From NCBI RefSeq assembly GCF_037963865.1, contig NZ_CP150170.1, positions 2,232,001 to 2,296,000 of the forward strand: 64,000 nt of DNA, written 5' to 3'. The notes beneath the pieces were generated by a model. It worked only from the letters and a program-made list of their open reading frames with translations, did no database searches and was not told where the DNA came from. This stretch comes from Paenibacillus sp. FSL R10-2734 (GTDB taxonomy: Bacteria; Bacillota; Bacilli; Paenibacillales; Paenibacillaceae). Shown piece by piece: positions 54,769 through 63,490 of the stretch. The position numbers and the translations under genes were made by a program. Numbering within the stretch: position 1 is the first letter of the stretch; every line of letters begins with the position of its first letter.

Positions 54769-55770
54769 ATGGAAGCATCTTTAATTACTTTTTTGTTGAT
54801 TGCGGTAGTCGTAATCATCGTGTTGAGTGTCTTTTTAAGCTTCTTCCCGGTCATGCTCTGGATCTCTGCTTGGGCATCGGGCGTTAGAATCAGTATCATT
54901 ACGCTGGTGGCCATGAGATTGCGTCGTGTTACACCGAGTCGAATTGTTAATCCTATGATTAAAGCGACTAAGGCTGGTCTTGGACTTAACATTAATCAAC
55001 TGGAAAGTCACTATCTCGCAGGGGGTAACGTTGACCGGGTAGTTAATGCTCTGATAGCAGCTCAGCGTGCAGACATTCCTTTGGAGTTTACTCGCGCAGC
55101 AGCAATTGACCTCGCAGGACGTGACGTGCTTCTGGCCGTACAGATGAGTGTAAATCCACGTGTGATCGAAACACCAGTTGTGGCTGCTGTAGCTAAAAAC
55201 GGTATTGAAGTTAAAGTAAAAGCACGGGTTACTGTTCGTGCTAATATTGACCGTCTCGTAGGTGGTGCGGGTGAAGAAACGATTATTGCTCGTGTCGGTG
55301 AAGGGATTGTAACTACGGTAGGTTCGAGTGATTCGCATAAGGATGTTTTGGAGAATCCGGATTCAATCTCACGTATGGTCTTGTCTAAAGGTCTGGATTC
55401 CGGTACTGCCTTTGAGATTCTTTCTATTGATATTGCGGATATTGATGTTGGTAAGAATATCGGTGCTTATCTACAAACAGAACAAGCTGAGGCTGATAAA
55501 CGAATTGCCCAGGCTAAGGCTGAAGAACGTAGAGCAATGGCTGTAGCTCATGAACAGGAAATGAAAGCGCGCGTTGTCGAAATGAAGGCGCTTGTTGTCG
55601 AAGCGGAATCACAGGTTCCACTGGCTATGGCTGAAGCATTACGGGCTGGGAAAATTGGTGTTATGGATTATATGAATATCAAGAACATTGAGGCGGATAC
55701 CCAAATGCGGGGTTCTCTCGGTAAAATGAATGATCAAGATGACAATACCCGTCCTAACAATAATAAATAA
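54769..55770 (+). CDS. floA: flotillin-like protein FloA
   Basis: A 333-residue scaffold of bacterial functional membrane microdomains. An N-terminal hydrophobic hairpin (about residues 5-45) is followed by an SPFH domain (ARVTVRANIDRLVGGAGEETIIARVGEGIVTTVGS) and a coiled region rich in Ala, Glu and Lys (AEADKRIAQAKAEERRAMAVAHEQE). It matches B. subtilis YqfA in length and sequence. Directly downstream of the nfeD-type gene and followed by a small conserved gene, as in yqeZ-yqfA-yqfB. Confidence 0.95.
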   Translation: MEASLITFLLIAVVVIIVLSVFLSFFPVMLWISAWASGVRISIITLVAMRLRRVTPSRIVNPMIKATKAGLGLNINQLESHYLAGGNVDRVVNALIAAQRADIPLEFTRAAAIDLAGRDVLLAVQMSVNPRVIETPVVAAVAKNGIEVKVKARVTVRANIDRLVGGAGEETIIARVGEGIVTTVGSSDSHKDVLENPDSISRMVLSKGLDSGTAFEILSIDIADIDVGKNIGAYLQTEQAEADKRIAQAKAEERRAMAVAHEQEMKARVVEMKALVVEAESQVPLAMAEALRAGKIGVMDYMNIKNIEADTQMRGSLGKMNDQDDNTRPNNNK

Positions 55771-55786
55771 GGGGATGTGAATCTCC

Positions 55787-56344
55787 ATGAGCTGGATCTA
55801 TATTGTTGCGGTTATTATTTTCGCGATTGTATCCAATGTGAATAAGGCCGCGAAGAACAAACCTAAAGGTGCTCCACGCGGAGGGATGCCGACTTTTGGT
55901 GGAGGACAAGATAATCCTCTCCGTCATAACAAAGAAACTGATGCGAACGGTGAACAACGAGAGCAGTCCGGTAGCGGTTTTCCTACCCCTGTTGCTACAA
56001 CCTCCCGTGAGTATGACGCATCCCCTGCATTTCCAGAGCCAGCATATATTCCAACTCCGAATTATGTATCTGGTGAGGGCATGTCTTTGGAGCAACCTGA
56101 TGAAAATGATGGCGTTGAATTGCGCACGAAAAAAATGCAGGAGGAGCTGGAACGTCTTCAATCTGTTTTTGACGGAATTGCTGGTGCAGATTCCAAAAGA
56201 ACGAAAAAGACTAAGAATTCCGCTACGGGATCGACAGTTCAGTCTAATGGAACTGGCAGTCGTGATGACCTGCGTAACGGTGTAGCATGGGCAGAGATTC
56301 TCGGTCCTCCCCGTTCTCGAAACCCACATTCCTCACGCAGATAG
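55787..56344 (+). CDS. hypothetical membrane-anchored protein (position of yqfB)
   Basis: A 185-residue protein with one N-terminal membrane span (SWIYIVAVIIFAIVSNV) and a long polar, Pro/Asn/Ser/Thr-rich tail, with a coiled segment RTKKMQEELERLQSVF at about 110-125. It has no catalytic motif. Its place after floA suggests a role at the same membrane domains, but that is inference. GGGGATG precedes the ATG by about ten bases. A strong terminator follows. Confidence 0.7.
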   Translation: MSWIYIVAVIIFAIVSNVNKAAKNKPKGAPRGGMPTFGGGQDNPLRHNKETDANGEQREQSGSGFPTPVATTSREYDASPAFPEPAYIPTPNYVSGEGMSLEQPDENDGVELRTKKMQEELERLQSVFDGIAGADSKRTKKTKNSATGSTVQSNGTGSRDDLRNGVAWAEILGPPRSRNPHSSRR

Positions 56345-56366
56345 TGCATGCTGATTAGAATCCCAG

Positions 56367-56416
56367 AAAAAGCCTTTGCTTTCCTATCTTTACGATAGGA
56401 GGCCAAGGCTTTTTTT
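56367..56416 (+). terminator. intrinsic terminator after the yqfB-position gene
   Basis: A two-part stem (AAGCCTT/AAGGCTT at 56370-56376 and 56405-56411, inner TCCTATC/GATAGGA at 56382-56388 and 56394-56400) is followed by T6. Confidence 0.85.
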
Positions 56417-56518
56417 GCATTTTTCATACCTGAAAAACTCTCCTTTATCACTTCTTCTCATAAACAAAAGCGTTGCCGCATAAGGTGTAAAGAAGGCAGG
56501 AAGGGGGAACGTCTACAT

Positions 56519-56812
56519 ATGACCCGTATTGGCCGCAGGCTGCGGGGATGGACAAACGGGGTGTTGGATCTTCCACAGGACTTACTACAAGAAATGCCCC
56601 GGATCACCCTGATCGGCAATAAGGAACTGTATATCGAGAATCATCGCGGCTTGCTGCATTTTTCCTCAGGCCAGCTTAAGCTCGCGTTAGCTAAAGGATC
56701 GCTTGAAATCACAGGTGAGAATCTTGTCATCCGTAATATTCTTGGTCAGGAACTGGCGGTAGAAGGCACTATTAGTGATATTAGCTATAAAGAAAGCGAG
56801 GGGAAATCATGA
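56519..56812 (+). CDS. yqfC: sporulation protein YqfC
   Basis: A 97-residue protein of the YqfC/YabP family (TRIGRRLRGWTNGVLDLPQDLL, PRITLIGNKELYIENHRGLLHFS, GSLEITGENLVI). It is conserved in spore formers and made in sporulating cells under sigma-E. GGAGGGGGAAC precedes the ATG. The stop overlaps the start of yqfD (ATGA), so the two are coupled. Precise biochemical role unknown. Confidence 0.93.
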   Translation: MTRIGRRLRGWTNGVLDLPQDLLQEMPRITLIGNKELYIENHRGLLHFSSGQLKLALAKGSLEITGENLVIRNILGQELAVEGTISDISYKESEGKS

Positions 56813-57990
56813 AGGAACCACCTCTTTCATCACTGCGGGGATCCGTTACGCTGCATGTGACGGGACCTCAGGTGGAGAGATTCATTAATGTCATCTCTGA
56901 AGCAGGTATAGTGATTTGGGATGTGAGGCCCGCTGAGGGCGGCGCTTCCCTTAAGCTGCTTCTAAATGATTTTTATGTCCTCCGTCCGATTTTAAAGAAG
57001 ACAGGCTGTCGTATGCACGTTACTGGAAGAAGTGGATTACCATTTCTAATGGCGCGGCTGTGGAAACGTAAATTTTTTGGCATAGGAATATTGGTATTTG
57101 GGATTACGCTCTTTATGTTATCTACTATGGTATGGAGCATCAGAGTTGAAGGAAATGACAAGATTGCCTCTGAGGATATATTGGCAGCTGCTCGCCAGGA
57201 GGGTGTTTATCCTTTTCAGTGGATATGGCGTCTGAATGAGCCGGACAAGCTCTCTAAGGGGCTCCTGGCCCATTTACCGGGGGTTTCATGGATAGGGCTG
57301 CAGCGGACGGGGACGAGCATTAAAATCCAGGTTGTAGAGTCTAAACAGCCGGATATCAAACCTTTGCTTAGCCAGCGACATTTGATTAGCAGAACAGATG
57401 CGGTGGTAACTGAAATATATGCGGAGCAGGGCAGGCCGGTTGTAGCTCGTAACTCGCGGGTTAAAAAAGGAGATATTCTGATCTCGGGTGCTCTTGGCGA
57501 CGAAGAGAATGTACAGTACGTGGTAGCTAAAGGTGAGGTTAAGGGCCTAGTATGGCATGAATACAATATAGAGGTACCTCTTACAACAACGAACAGCTCA
57601 TATACGGGAGAGCGTAAGGATCGAACCTATCTGGTGCTTGGCAAATGGGCCATACAGCTGTGGGGTTATGGCGATTCTCCATTCGAGAATTCAAGAACGC
57701 TCACTGAGCATGATCCGCTGTCTTGGCGGTCCATAGAGTTGCCCCTAGGCATAATGACTGAGAAAGAATTAGAGGTTAGTGAAACGAGTGAGACATTGAC
57801 TCCTAAGGCAGGATTTGAACAAGGAATAGAGCGAGCGAAGAATGATATTTTAGCGCGTTATGGTGTTGATAGCGTCATCAAAAGTCAAAAAGTTTTGCAT
57901 GAGAAGAAAGAGAATGGTAAAGTTTATATGAAAGTGATCTTTGAAGTAGAAGAGAAAATTTCCGAAGAACTGCCAATAGTAAACAATTGA
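56809..57990 (+). CDS. yqfD: sporulation protein YqfD
   Basis: A 393-residue membrane protein with one clear span (FGIGILVFGITLFMLSTMVWSIR, about 88-110). The extracytoplasmic region resembles the FtsQ/POTRA-like fold (VEGNDKIASEDILAAARQEGV). It is a sporulation protein expressed with yqfC under sigma-E in Bacillus. The gene overlaps yqfC and is followed 15 bases later by phoH. Role in the mother cell inferred from the family. Confidence 0.93.
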   Translation: MKEPPLSSLRGSVTLHVTGPQVERFINVISEAGIVIWDVRPAEGGASLKLLLNDFYVLRPILKKTGCRMHVTGRSGLPFLMARLWKRKFFGIGILVFGITLFMLSTMVWSIRVEGNDKIASEDILAAARQEGVYPFQWIWRLNEPDKLSKGLLAHLPGVSWIGLQRTGTSIKIQVVESKQPDIKPLLSQRHLISRTDAVVTEIYAEQGRPVVARNSRVKKGDILISGALGDEENVQYVVAKGEVKGLVWHEYNIEVPLTTTNSSYTGERKDRTYLVLGKWAIQLWGYGDSPFENSRTLTEHDPLSWRSIELPLGIMTEKELEVSETSETLTPKAGFEQGIERAKNDILARYGVDSVIKSQKVLHEKKENGKVYMKVIFEVEEKISEELPIVNN

Positions 57991-58005
57991 GGAGAATGAG
58001 GCTAC

Positions 58006-58977
58006 TTGTCAGAACAGACTGCAAGCATTCGTATAACTTTGCAAAATGCGGGAGAAGCGCAATCGCTGTTCGGCCCGCAGGATGGATTCCTAAAAATCAT
58101 CGAGAGTGAAATTCCCGCTATTATTGATTCCCGTGAAGCAGAGTTAACGATACGTGGTGCGGAGCGGGAAGTAGACATGCTGGGACAATTGTTTAATGTG
58201 CTGCTGTCCCTCATTCGGAGCGGTTACATACTTACTGAACGTGACATGCAGTACGCTGTAGAGCTGGCGAAAGACTTTCGAGTCGATCAATTGCTCGATT
58301 TGTTCAAGGGAGAAATTACAACAACTTTTCGTGGAAAGCCTATCCGGGTCAAAACGATTGGCCAGAAGCATTATGTGACAACGATCAAGAAGCGTGATAT
58401 TGTATTCGGAATCGGTCCTGCAGGAACGGGGAAGACCTACTTGGCAGTAGTGCTTGCAGTTACGGCACTAAAAGAAGGTTCTGTTAAGCGTATCGTCCTT
58501 ACGCGCCCCGCAGTAGAAGCAGGAGAGAGTCTAGGGTTCCTTCCAGGGGATTTGCAAGAAAAGGTAGATCCATACCTCCGTCCGTTATATGACGCCTTAT
58601 ACGACGTTATGGGGCCCGATCAGGTGGCTAAGGCGCTTGAACGGGGATTAATTGAAATTGCTCCGCTCGCTTATATGCGTGGGCGTACGCTGGATGATTC
58701 ATTTATCATCTTAGATGAAGCACAGAATACAACGCCTGAGCAAATGAAAATGTTTTTGACTCGACTCGGCTTCGGGTCCAAAATGGTGATTACGGGTGAC
58801 GTTACCCAGATTGACCTGCCTCGCGGCAAGAAATCCGGTTTGATTGAGGCCAAAGCGATTTTATCCGGCATAGAAGAACTTGGCTTTGTCTATTTTGCGG
58901 AGCAGGATGTAGTACGGCATTCCCTGGTGCAGAAAATTATCGTTGCCTATGACCGCTCTGCCGAAAACCTCCAATAA
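58006..58977 (+). CDS. phoH: PhoH-family ATPase
   Basis: A 323-residue predicted RNA-associated P-loop ATPase. An N-terminal KH-like region (about 1-110) precedes Walker A GPAGTGKTYLAV (about 137-148), TRPAVEAGESLGFLPGDL, Walker B FIILDEAQNTTPEQ (about 235) and sensor VITGDVTQIDLP. The TTG start has GAGGAG upstream. It lies between yqfD and yqfF and is co-oriented with ybeY, an arrangement kept across Firmicutes and consistent with a role in rRNA processing. Confidence 0.95.
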   Translation: MSEQTASIRITLQNAGEAQSLFGPQDGFLKIIESEIPAIIDSREAELTIRGAEREVDMLGQLFNVLLSLIRSGYILTERDMQYAVELAKDFRVDQLLDLFKGEITTTFRGKPIRVKTIGQKHYVTTIKKRDIVFGIGPAGTGKTYLAVVLAVTALKEGSVKRIVLTRPAVEAGESLGFLPGDLQEKVDPYLRPLYDALYDVMGPDQVAKALERGLIEIAPLAYMRGRTLDDSFIILDEAQNTTPEQMKMFLTRLGFGSKMVITGDVTQIDLPRGKKSGLIEAKAILSGIEELGFVYFAEQDVVRHSLVQKIIVAYDRSAENLQ

Positions 58978-58991
58978 AGGGGATTGTCTTC

Positions 58992-61247
58992 ATGGCTTCA
59001 AAGCAACCATCTAAATTAAGCGGATTTGTATATACGAACAACGGGTGGAAGTATAGCGCGGTAACACGCTATGCTCTTTTCCTGTTACTCGGACTTGTGT
59101 TCTACTTCAGCCTGTCGCCTGATCTGCTGCCTAAGCGATATGATATTAAAGAGAATACGCTCAGCGCCAAGGAGATTACAGCGCCTAAGCAAATTCTGGA
59201 CAAGAAGGCAACGTTAAAGGCGGCTGAAGAAGCGGCTGAAGGTGTATCTCCTAAGTATAAAATTATCCCGATGAGGGCCGATAATCTTGTGACCTCGCTA
59301 CTGGATCGGATTGATCGCCTCAATCAGGATGACCTGATTTCGCAAAGCGATAAAACGGGTATTTATCGTAAGGAGATTCCGCAAAGAGCCAGTGATTTTA
59401 TTTTGAATTTCGTAGCCTCAAATCGGGGCGGCGCCATTTATTCTGATCATCTTTTGGATGAAATGCAGTCTGTCATCAAAGAACAGACCTATGTTATTCC
59501 GGATGAAACTTACATTAAGATTCCGCGATTGACCTCTCAGGACATTATCGAAATGAAGCCTGTCGCTCGTGATATTGTGACTAGGCTGATGAACGATCAG
59601 ATTACGGACGCTCAAACGGCACGCGCCAAAGTGGCGGAGCAGGTGAGTATCAGTACTCTGAGTCAGCGTACGGCACGTGAGGTTGTGCAGGAATTAGTGC
59701 GGCTCGTTATTACGAGCAACAAGTTCTATGATGAGGATGCAACGAAGGAAGCGAAGGTCCAGGCTCGTGAGAACACGCCTGATGTATTCATTGAGCAAGG
59801 GGAGGTTCTTGTCGCTAAGGGGCAAAAAATCACTCCTGAGCTTTACGCTCTTTTGGATGAGAATGGGCTGCTCAGCAATGAGGTCAACTATTGGCCTCAG
59901 GTTGGTCTACTGTTACTTGCTACCATGCTCTCCGCGGGTCTAATGGTGTTCATCCGTTACTCGGGAGGAACCTCAGGCTTCAAGTATAATAATTCCCAGC
60001 TATTGATGCTGGTGCTTGTATTTGTTATTACGATCATCACCATGCGGTTAACCGCAATTTTGCAGACGGATGTTCGTTCCTATCTCGGGTTTTTGGCTCC
60101 GGTAGCCATCGGCGCTATGCTGATCACAATGCTGCTGGATATGACATTAGCGTATTTCTGTTCTATTCTGTTCAGTATACTAGCCAGTATAATTTTTAAT
60201 GTTCAGCAGAATTCGATTTTTGATTTCACCTTCGGATTCTTTTCAATCGTTGTTTGTTATGTGGCTATTTTTGCCACTCATCGTGCAGGCCAGCGCTCCA
60301 CATTATTAAAAGGTGGGATTATGGTTTCCCTTTTTGGTTGTGTGACCGTCTTTATGCTGACCCTATTGGCTGGTGGAGAATGGAAAGATGTAAGCACGCT
60401 ATATGCAGTTGGTTTTGCTTTTGCGAGCGGGCTTTTGACTGCAGTGCTTGTGATTGGTCTGATGCCTTTCTTTGAAGCTACTTTTGGTATTCTATCAGCG
60501 CTGAAGCTGGTAGAGTTGTCTAATCCGAACCATCCATTGCTGCGCAAGCTTCTTACGGAAACCCCGGGAACCTATCACCATAGTGTAATGGTAGGTAACT
60601 TATCAGAGGCTGCCGCAGAAGCGATTGGAGCAGACGGACTACTGTGCCGTGTAGGATCGTATTATCATGATATTGGCAAAACAAAACGTCCGTTTTATTT
60701 TATTGAGAATCAGAATAATATGGAAAATCCGCATGACTCTATTGAACCGAAGCTTAGTAAATCTATCATTGTAGCCCACGCGCGCGATGGGGTGGAAATG
60801 CAACGAGAATATAAGCTACCTAAACCGATTCGTGATATTGCCGAGCAGCATCATGGAACTACGTTCCTGCATTATTTTTACCATAAGGCACTGAAGCTGG
60901 CGGAAGAAAAAGGTGTCGAGCCTGATTTTACAGAGGAAGATTTCCGTTATCCTGGCCCGAAAGCTCAGTCGAAGGAATCGGCCGTTGTCGGAATCGCCGA
61001 CAGTGTTGAAGCCGCGGTACGATCATTGCGCAAACCAACTGTTCTGCAGGTGGAGACGATGATTGAGAAAATAATTAAAAGTCGACTAGATGATCATCAG
61101 TTTGACGAGTGCGATTTAACGATCAAAGAATTGGATATTATAGCACGGACTCTGAAAGAAACGGTGATGGGGATTTTCCATTCACGGATCGAATACCCAG
61201 AAGATGTGCGTAAGCCGAAAAAAGAGGAAGGGGCAGCTAACCCATGA
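58992..61247 (+). CDS. yqfF: 7TMR-HD cyclic-di-AMP phosphodiesterase (PgpH/YqfF)
   Basis: A 751-residue membrane protein with a single N-terminal span, an extracytoplasmic 7TMR-HDED domain (about 50-300), seven spans (about 300-510) and a C-terminal HD domain. HD motif residues are seen in TYHHSVMVGNLSE, GSYYHDIGKTKRP (about 555-567), IVAHARDGVEM and EQHHGTTF. PgpH degrades c-di-AMP to pApA. The stop overlaps the ybeY start (ATGA). RBS AAAGGGGAT. Confidence 0.95.
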   Translation: MASKQPSKLSGFVYTNNGWKYSAVTRYALFLLLGLVFYFSLSPDLLPKRYDIKENTLSAKEITAPKQILDKKATLKAAEEAAEGVSPKYKIIPMRADNLVTSLLDRIDRLNQDDLISQSDKTGIYRKEIPQRASDFILNFVASNRGGAIYSDHLLDEMQSVIKEQTYVIPDETYIKIPRLTSQDIIEMKPVARDIVTRLMNDQITDAQTARAKVAEQVSISTLSQRTAREVVQELVRLVITSNKFYDEDATKEAKVQARENTPDVFIEQGEVLVAKGQKITPELYALLDENGLLSNEVNYWPQVGLLLLATMLSAGLMVFIRYSGGTSGFKYNNSQLLMLVLVFVITIITMRLTAILQTDVRSYLGFLAPVAIGAMLITMLLDMTLAYFCSILFSILASIIFNVQQNSIFDFTFGFFSIVVCYVAIFATHRAGQRSTLLKGGIMVSLFGCVTVFMLTLLAGGEWKDVSTLYAVGFAFASGLLTAVLVIGLMPFFEATFGILSALKLVELSNPNHPLLRKLLTETPGTYHHSVMVGNLSEAAAEAIGADGLLCRVGSYYHDIGKTKRPFYFIENQNNMENPHDSIEPKLSKSIIVAHARDGVEMQREYKLPKPIRDIAEQHHGTTFLHYFYHKALKLAEEKGVEPDFTEEDFRYPGPKAQSKESAVVGIADSVEAAVRSLRKPTVLQVETMIEKIIKSRLDDHQFDECDLTIKELDIIARTLKETVMGIFHSRIEYPEDVRKPKKEEGAANP

Positions 61248-61741
61248 GTTTAGAGATCGTTTGGGATAACGAGCAAGAAGAATACGAGATAAAGGACGAT
61301 CTCATAGCGCTGCTGGAGAGCATTTTGCAAAAAGCAGGTGAAGCGGAAGGAATCGATCAGGGTGAGGTTGCACTTACTTTTGTCGATAACGCTCGTATTC
61401 ATGAGTTGAACTTGGAATATCGGGGAATTGACCGTCCGACAGACGTACTGTCTTTTGCTATGAATGAAAGCGGAGAGGACGAGCTGGACATTATATACGA
61501 AGTAGAAGAAGGCGAAGTGCTGGAAGATGTACCGGACGTACTGGGAGATATAATCATTTCCGTAACTCGTGCTCAGGAGCAAGCGCTGGAATATGGTCAT
61601 TCTCTGGAGCGTGAGCTTGGGTTCCTCTTTGTGCATGGATTTCTACACTTGTTAGGATACGATCATCAGGATGAAGCTTCAGAGGCAGAGATGATGTCCA
61701 AGCAAGAGAAGGTACTAGATCAGGTTGGGTTGACTCGCTAA
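61244..61741 (+). CDS. ybeY: endoribonuclease YbeY
   Basis: A 165-residue zinc metalloprotein needed for 16S rRNA 3'-end maturation and ribosome quality control. The zinc motif HGFLHLLGYDH (H-x3-H-x5-H, about residues 131-141) is complete, and RPTDVLSFAMNE is the substrate-side conserved block. The acidic loop after it is longer than in E. coli. It overlaps yqfF upstream, and the dgkA start overlaps its stop (TAATG). Confidence 0.96.
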   Translation: MSLEIVWDNEQEEYEIKDDLIALLESILQKAGEAEGIDQGEVALTFVDNARIHELNLEYRGIDRPTDVLSFAMNESGEDELDIIYEVEEGEVLEDVPDVLGDIIISVTRAQEQALEYGHSLERELGFLFVHGFLHLLGYDHQDEASEAEMMSKQEKVLDQVGLTR

Positions 61742-62136
61742 TGGTGAAGAACACGGCGGTAGGACGCAAGAAGTTCTGGCATTCTTTTCGGTTTGCATCG
61801 CATGGCATCGTGTCGGCATTCAAATCCGAGCTTAACATGAAGGTGCATTGCTGTTTGGCTGTGGTTGTTCTTGTTGCTGCTGCCGTGTTCAGACTTCCAC
61901 TGGCCAGCTGGATGTTGCTGCTCTTCTCAATCACGCTTGTCTTAACCGCTGAGCTGCTCAATACGGCCATTGAAGCGACGGTTGACCTGATCTCGCCGGA
62001 GATTCATCCACTGGCTAAGAGAGCGAAAGATACCGCCGCAGGAGCTGTGCTTCTCACGGCGGTGTTTGCTGTCTTTGTTGGGATCTATGTTTTTTACCAC
62101 CCTGTGATGGACTGGATTAGCGGACTTATGTCATAA
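61741..62136 (+). CDS. dgkA: diacylglycerol/undecaprenol kinase DgkA family
   Basis: A 131-residue membrane enzyme with three spans (about 35-55, 58-78 and 100-122). The DgkA motif AELLNTAIEATVDLISPEIHPLAKRAKDTAAGAVLL contains the catalytic Glu and the metal-binding region. Gram-positive members phosphorylate undecaprenol rather than diacylglycerol. The ATG overlaps the ybeY stop. A terminator follows at 62161. Confidence 0.94.
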   Translation: MVKNTAVGRKKFWHSFRFASHGIVSAFKSELNMKVHCCLAVVVLVAAAVFRLPLASWMLLLFSITLVLTAELLNTAIEATVDLISPEIHPLAKRAKDTAAGAVLLTAVFAVFVGIYVFYHPVMDWISGLMS

Positions 62137-62160
62137 TCAGGGTACAAATCAATTCAGGGG

Positions 62161-62196
62161 AGAGGCGGACCCGCGTTTTGCGATTCCGCCTCTTTG
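62161..62196 (+). terminator. intrinsic terminator after dgkA
   Basis: AGAGGCGGA (62161-62169) pairs with TCCGCCTCT (62185-62193), with an inner CGC/GCG pairing, then TTGGTT. Confidence 0.7.
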
Positions 62197-62217
62197 GTTA
62201 CTGGATGTTTAGGAAGC

Positions 62218-62404
62218 GAGTTTTGTACGAAGTAATTCCATGATGAAACGCTAACAAAACTAAGTGGATGCTTTCGAAGTGAGTTTTGTACGAAGTGATC
62301 CCATGAAGTGATGCTAACAAAACTAAGTGGATGCTTACGAAGTGAGTTTTGTAACGAAGTAGTTCCACGATGTAACGCTATACAAAACTTTAGGAGGACC
62401 CAAT
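62218..62404 (+). repeat. three copies of the 63-bp leader repeat upstream of cdd
   Basis: GAGTTTTGTA begins units at 62218, 62281 and 62344, exactly 63 bases apart. Each contains CGAAGT, CCATGA or CCACGA, CGCT or TGCT and (A)CAAAACT. The last ends in CAAAACTTTAGGAGGA, so the cdd Shine-Dalgarno is the terminus of the array. It is the same repeat family as at 23538-23675. Confidence 0.8.
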
Positions 62405-62824
62405 ATGGATTCCGCTCTTCTTATGCAAGAAGCGATTAAAGCACGTGCTAAGGCATATATTCCTTACTCCCGATTTGGAGTAGGCGCCGCCCTCCTCGAT
62501 CAGGATGGTCATATTCATCACGGATGTAATGTAGAAAATGCTGCTTTCGGCCCAACCAATTGTGCGGAACGTACCGCTTTATTCCGTGCCATCGCAGACG
62601 GTCATGCGATCGGTTCTTTCAAGGCAATCGCCGTTGTTGCCGATTCCGACGGACCCGTATCACCTTGCGGCGTATGCCGGCAAGTAATGATTGAGTTGTG
62701 TTCACCCGACATGAAGGTTATCCTTGGAAACATGAAGGGCGATATCGTTGAGACCACGGTGGGAGAATTACTTCCCGGCGCTTTTGGTCCCGTAGATCTG
62801 AAGCAAGGACAAGCTCCTGAGTAA
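62405..62824 (+). CDS. cdd: cytidine deaminase
   Basis: A 139-residue homotetramer-type enzyme that deaminates cytidine and deoxycytidine in pyrimidine salvage. Catalytic and zinc residues are Cys53 and Glu55 in NCAERTA and the two Cys of SPCGVC (about 86-90). FGVGAALLDQDG and GCNVENAAFGPTNC are conserved. RBS TTTAGGAGGA comes from the end of the 63-bp repeat array. It lies upstream of era, as in other Bacillales. Confidence 0.96.
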   Translation: MDSALLMQEAIKARAKAYIPYSRFGVGAALLDQDGHIHHGCNVENAAFGPTNCAERTALFRAIADGHAIGSFKAIAVVADSDGPVSPCGVCRQVMIELCSPDMKVILGNMKGDIVETTVGELLPGAFGPVDLKQGQAPE

Positions 62825-62939
62825 TAACAAGTGTTTGATCAAATGCCTTTCTGGCACTACACTTACTAACTCACGCTCTAACGGCTTGTACTTGAAAACC
62901 TCGAGCATGATATAGTAGATGATGAATAGGTGGATGTGA

Positions 62940-63128
62940 TTTAGTTGCACTTTGTACAACTAAATGATTACAATTTCGCTGGAAGCACATTTTAATTGCA
63001 CTTTGTGCAATTAAATATCCGTTTTAATAGACATTTGGCTCATTATCCAGAATTTAGTTGCACTGAGTGCAATTAAAATGTCAAAACCATAAAAAAGCTC
63101 TAAATTAATTGCACAAACTACAACTAAA
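62940..63128. repeat. array of four 25-bp palindromes between cdd and era
   Basis: Each is an 11-3-11 palindrome around TTTA(G/A)TTGCAC: 62940-62964, 62991-63015 (perfect arms), 63053-63077 and 63104-63128 (less perfect). Centres are 51, 62 and 51 bases apart, so all face the same side of the helix. No gene is present in 62825-63490. Confidence 0.8.
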
Positions 63129-63159
63129 CGTGCGAGTATTCCATCAAATCGGGCTAAAA

Positions 63160-63445
63160 TGGTGAAAATTATGTTTTTGGAGTAACATTTCGCCGTAAGC
63201 GCCGCGGCGTAGCCGCTAGCGATTCCTAGCACACAAAGCAACTGTAACACAGCCTTCTCCACGGTGAGCTAATTGCGAGCCGTGAGAATAAGCGCAGTGA
63301 AGCGTGTCCCCGTAGGGGACGAAAGCGCTCGTGCACCACCATGCCTCTAATCCCGTCGAACGTTGCAGGTACGCCCATTTCCGGGTGTCCAGAGGGCCGG
63401 GGCCCTTGGGGTCCCCCTTGGCTAAGGGGGATTTAGGGGGATCGA
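63160..63445. other. GC-rich, hairpin-rich intergenic block before era
   Basis: Composition changes abruptly from the AT-rich palindromes. Hairpins include GTCCCC/GGGGAC (63306-63320), AGGGCC/GGCCCT (63393-63406) and TCCCCCTT/AAGGGGGA (63412-63431). There is no coding frame and no U-run. It may be a structured RNA or a dispersed repeat. I do not recognise it. Confidence 0.45.
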
Positions 63446-63490
63446 AAAAGCTTTTAGAACAAAAGGTTTCTGAAATGAAAGGAAGATAAT

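Noticed and set aside
62940..63128. CRISPR-like array
   Set aside because: Only four units, palindromic over their full length, with AT-rich gaps of 26-37 bases and no cas gene nearby.
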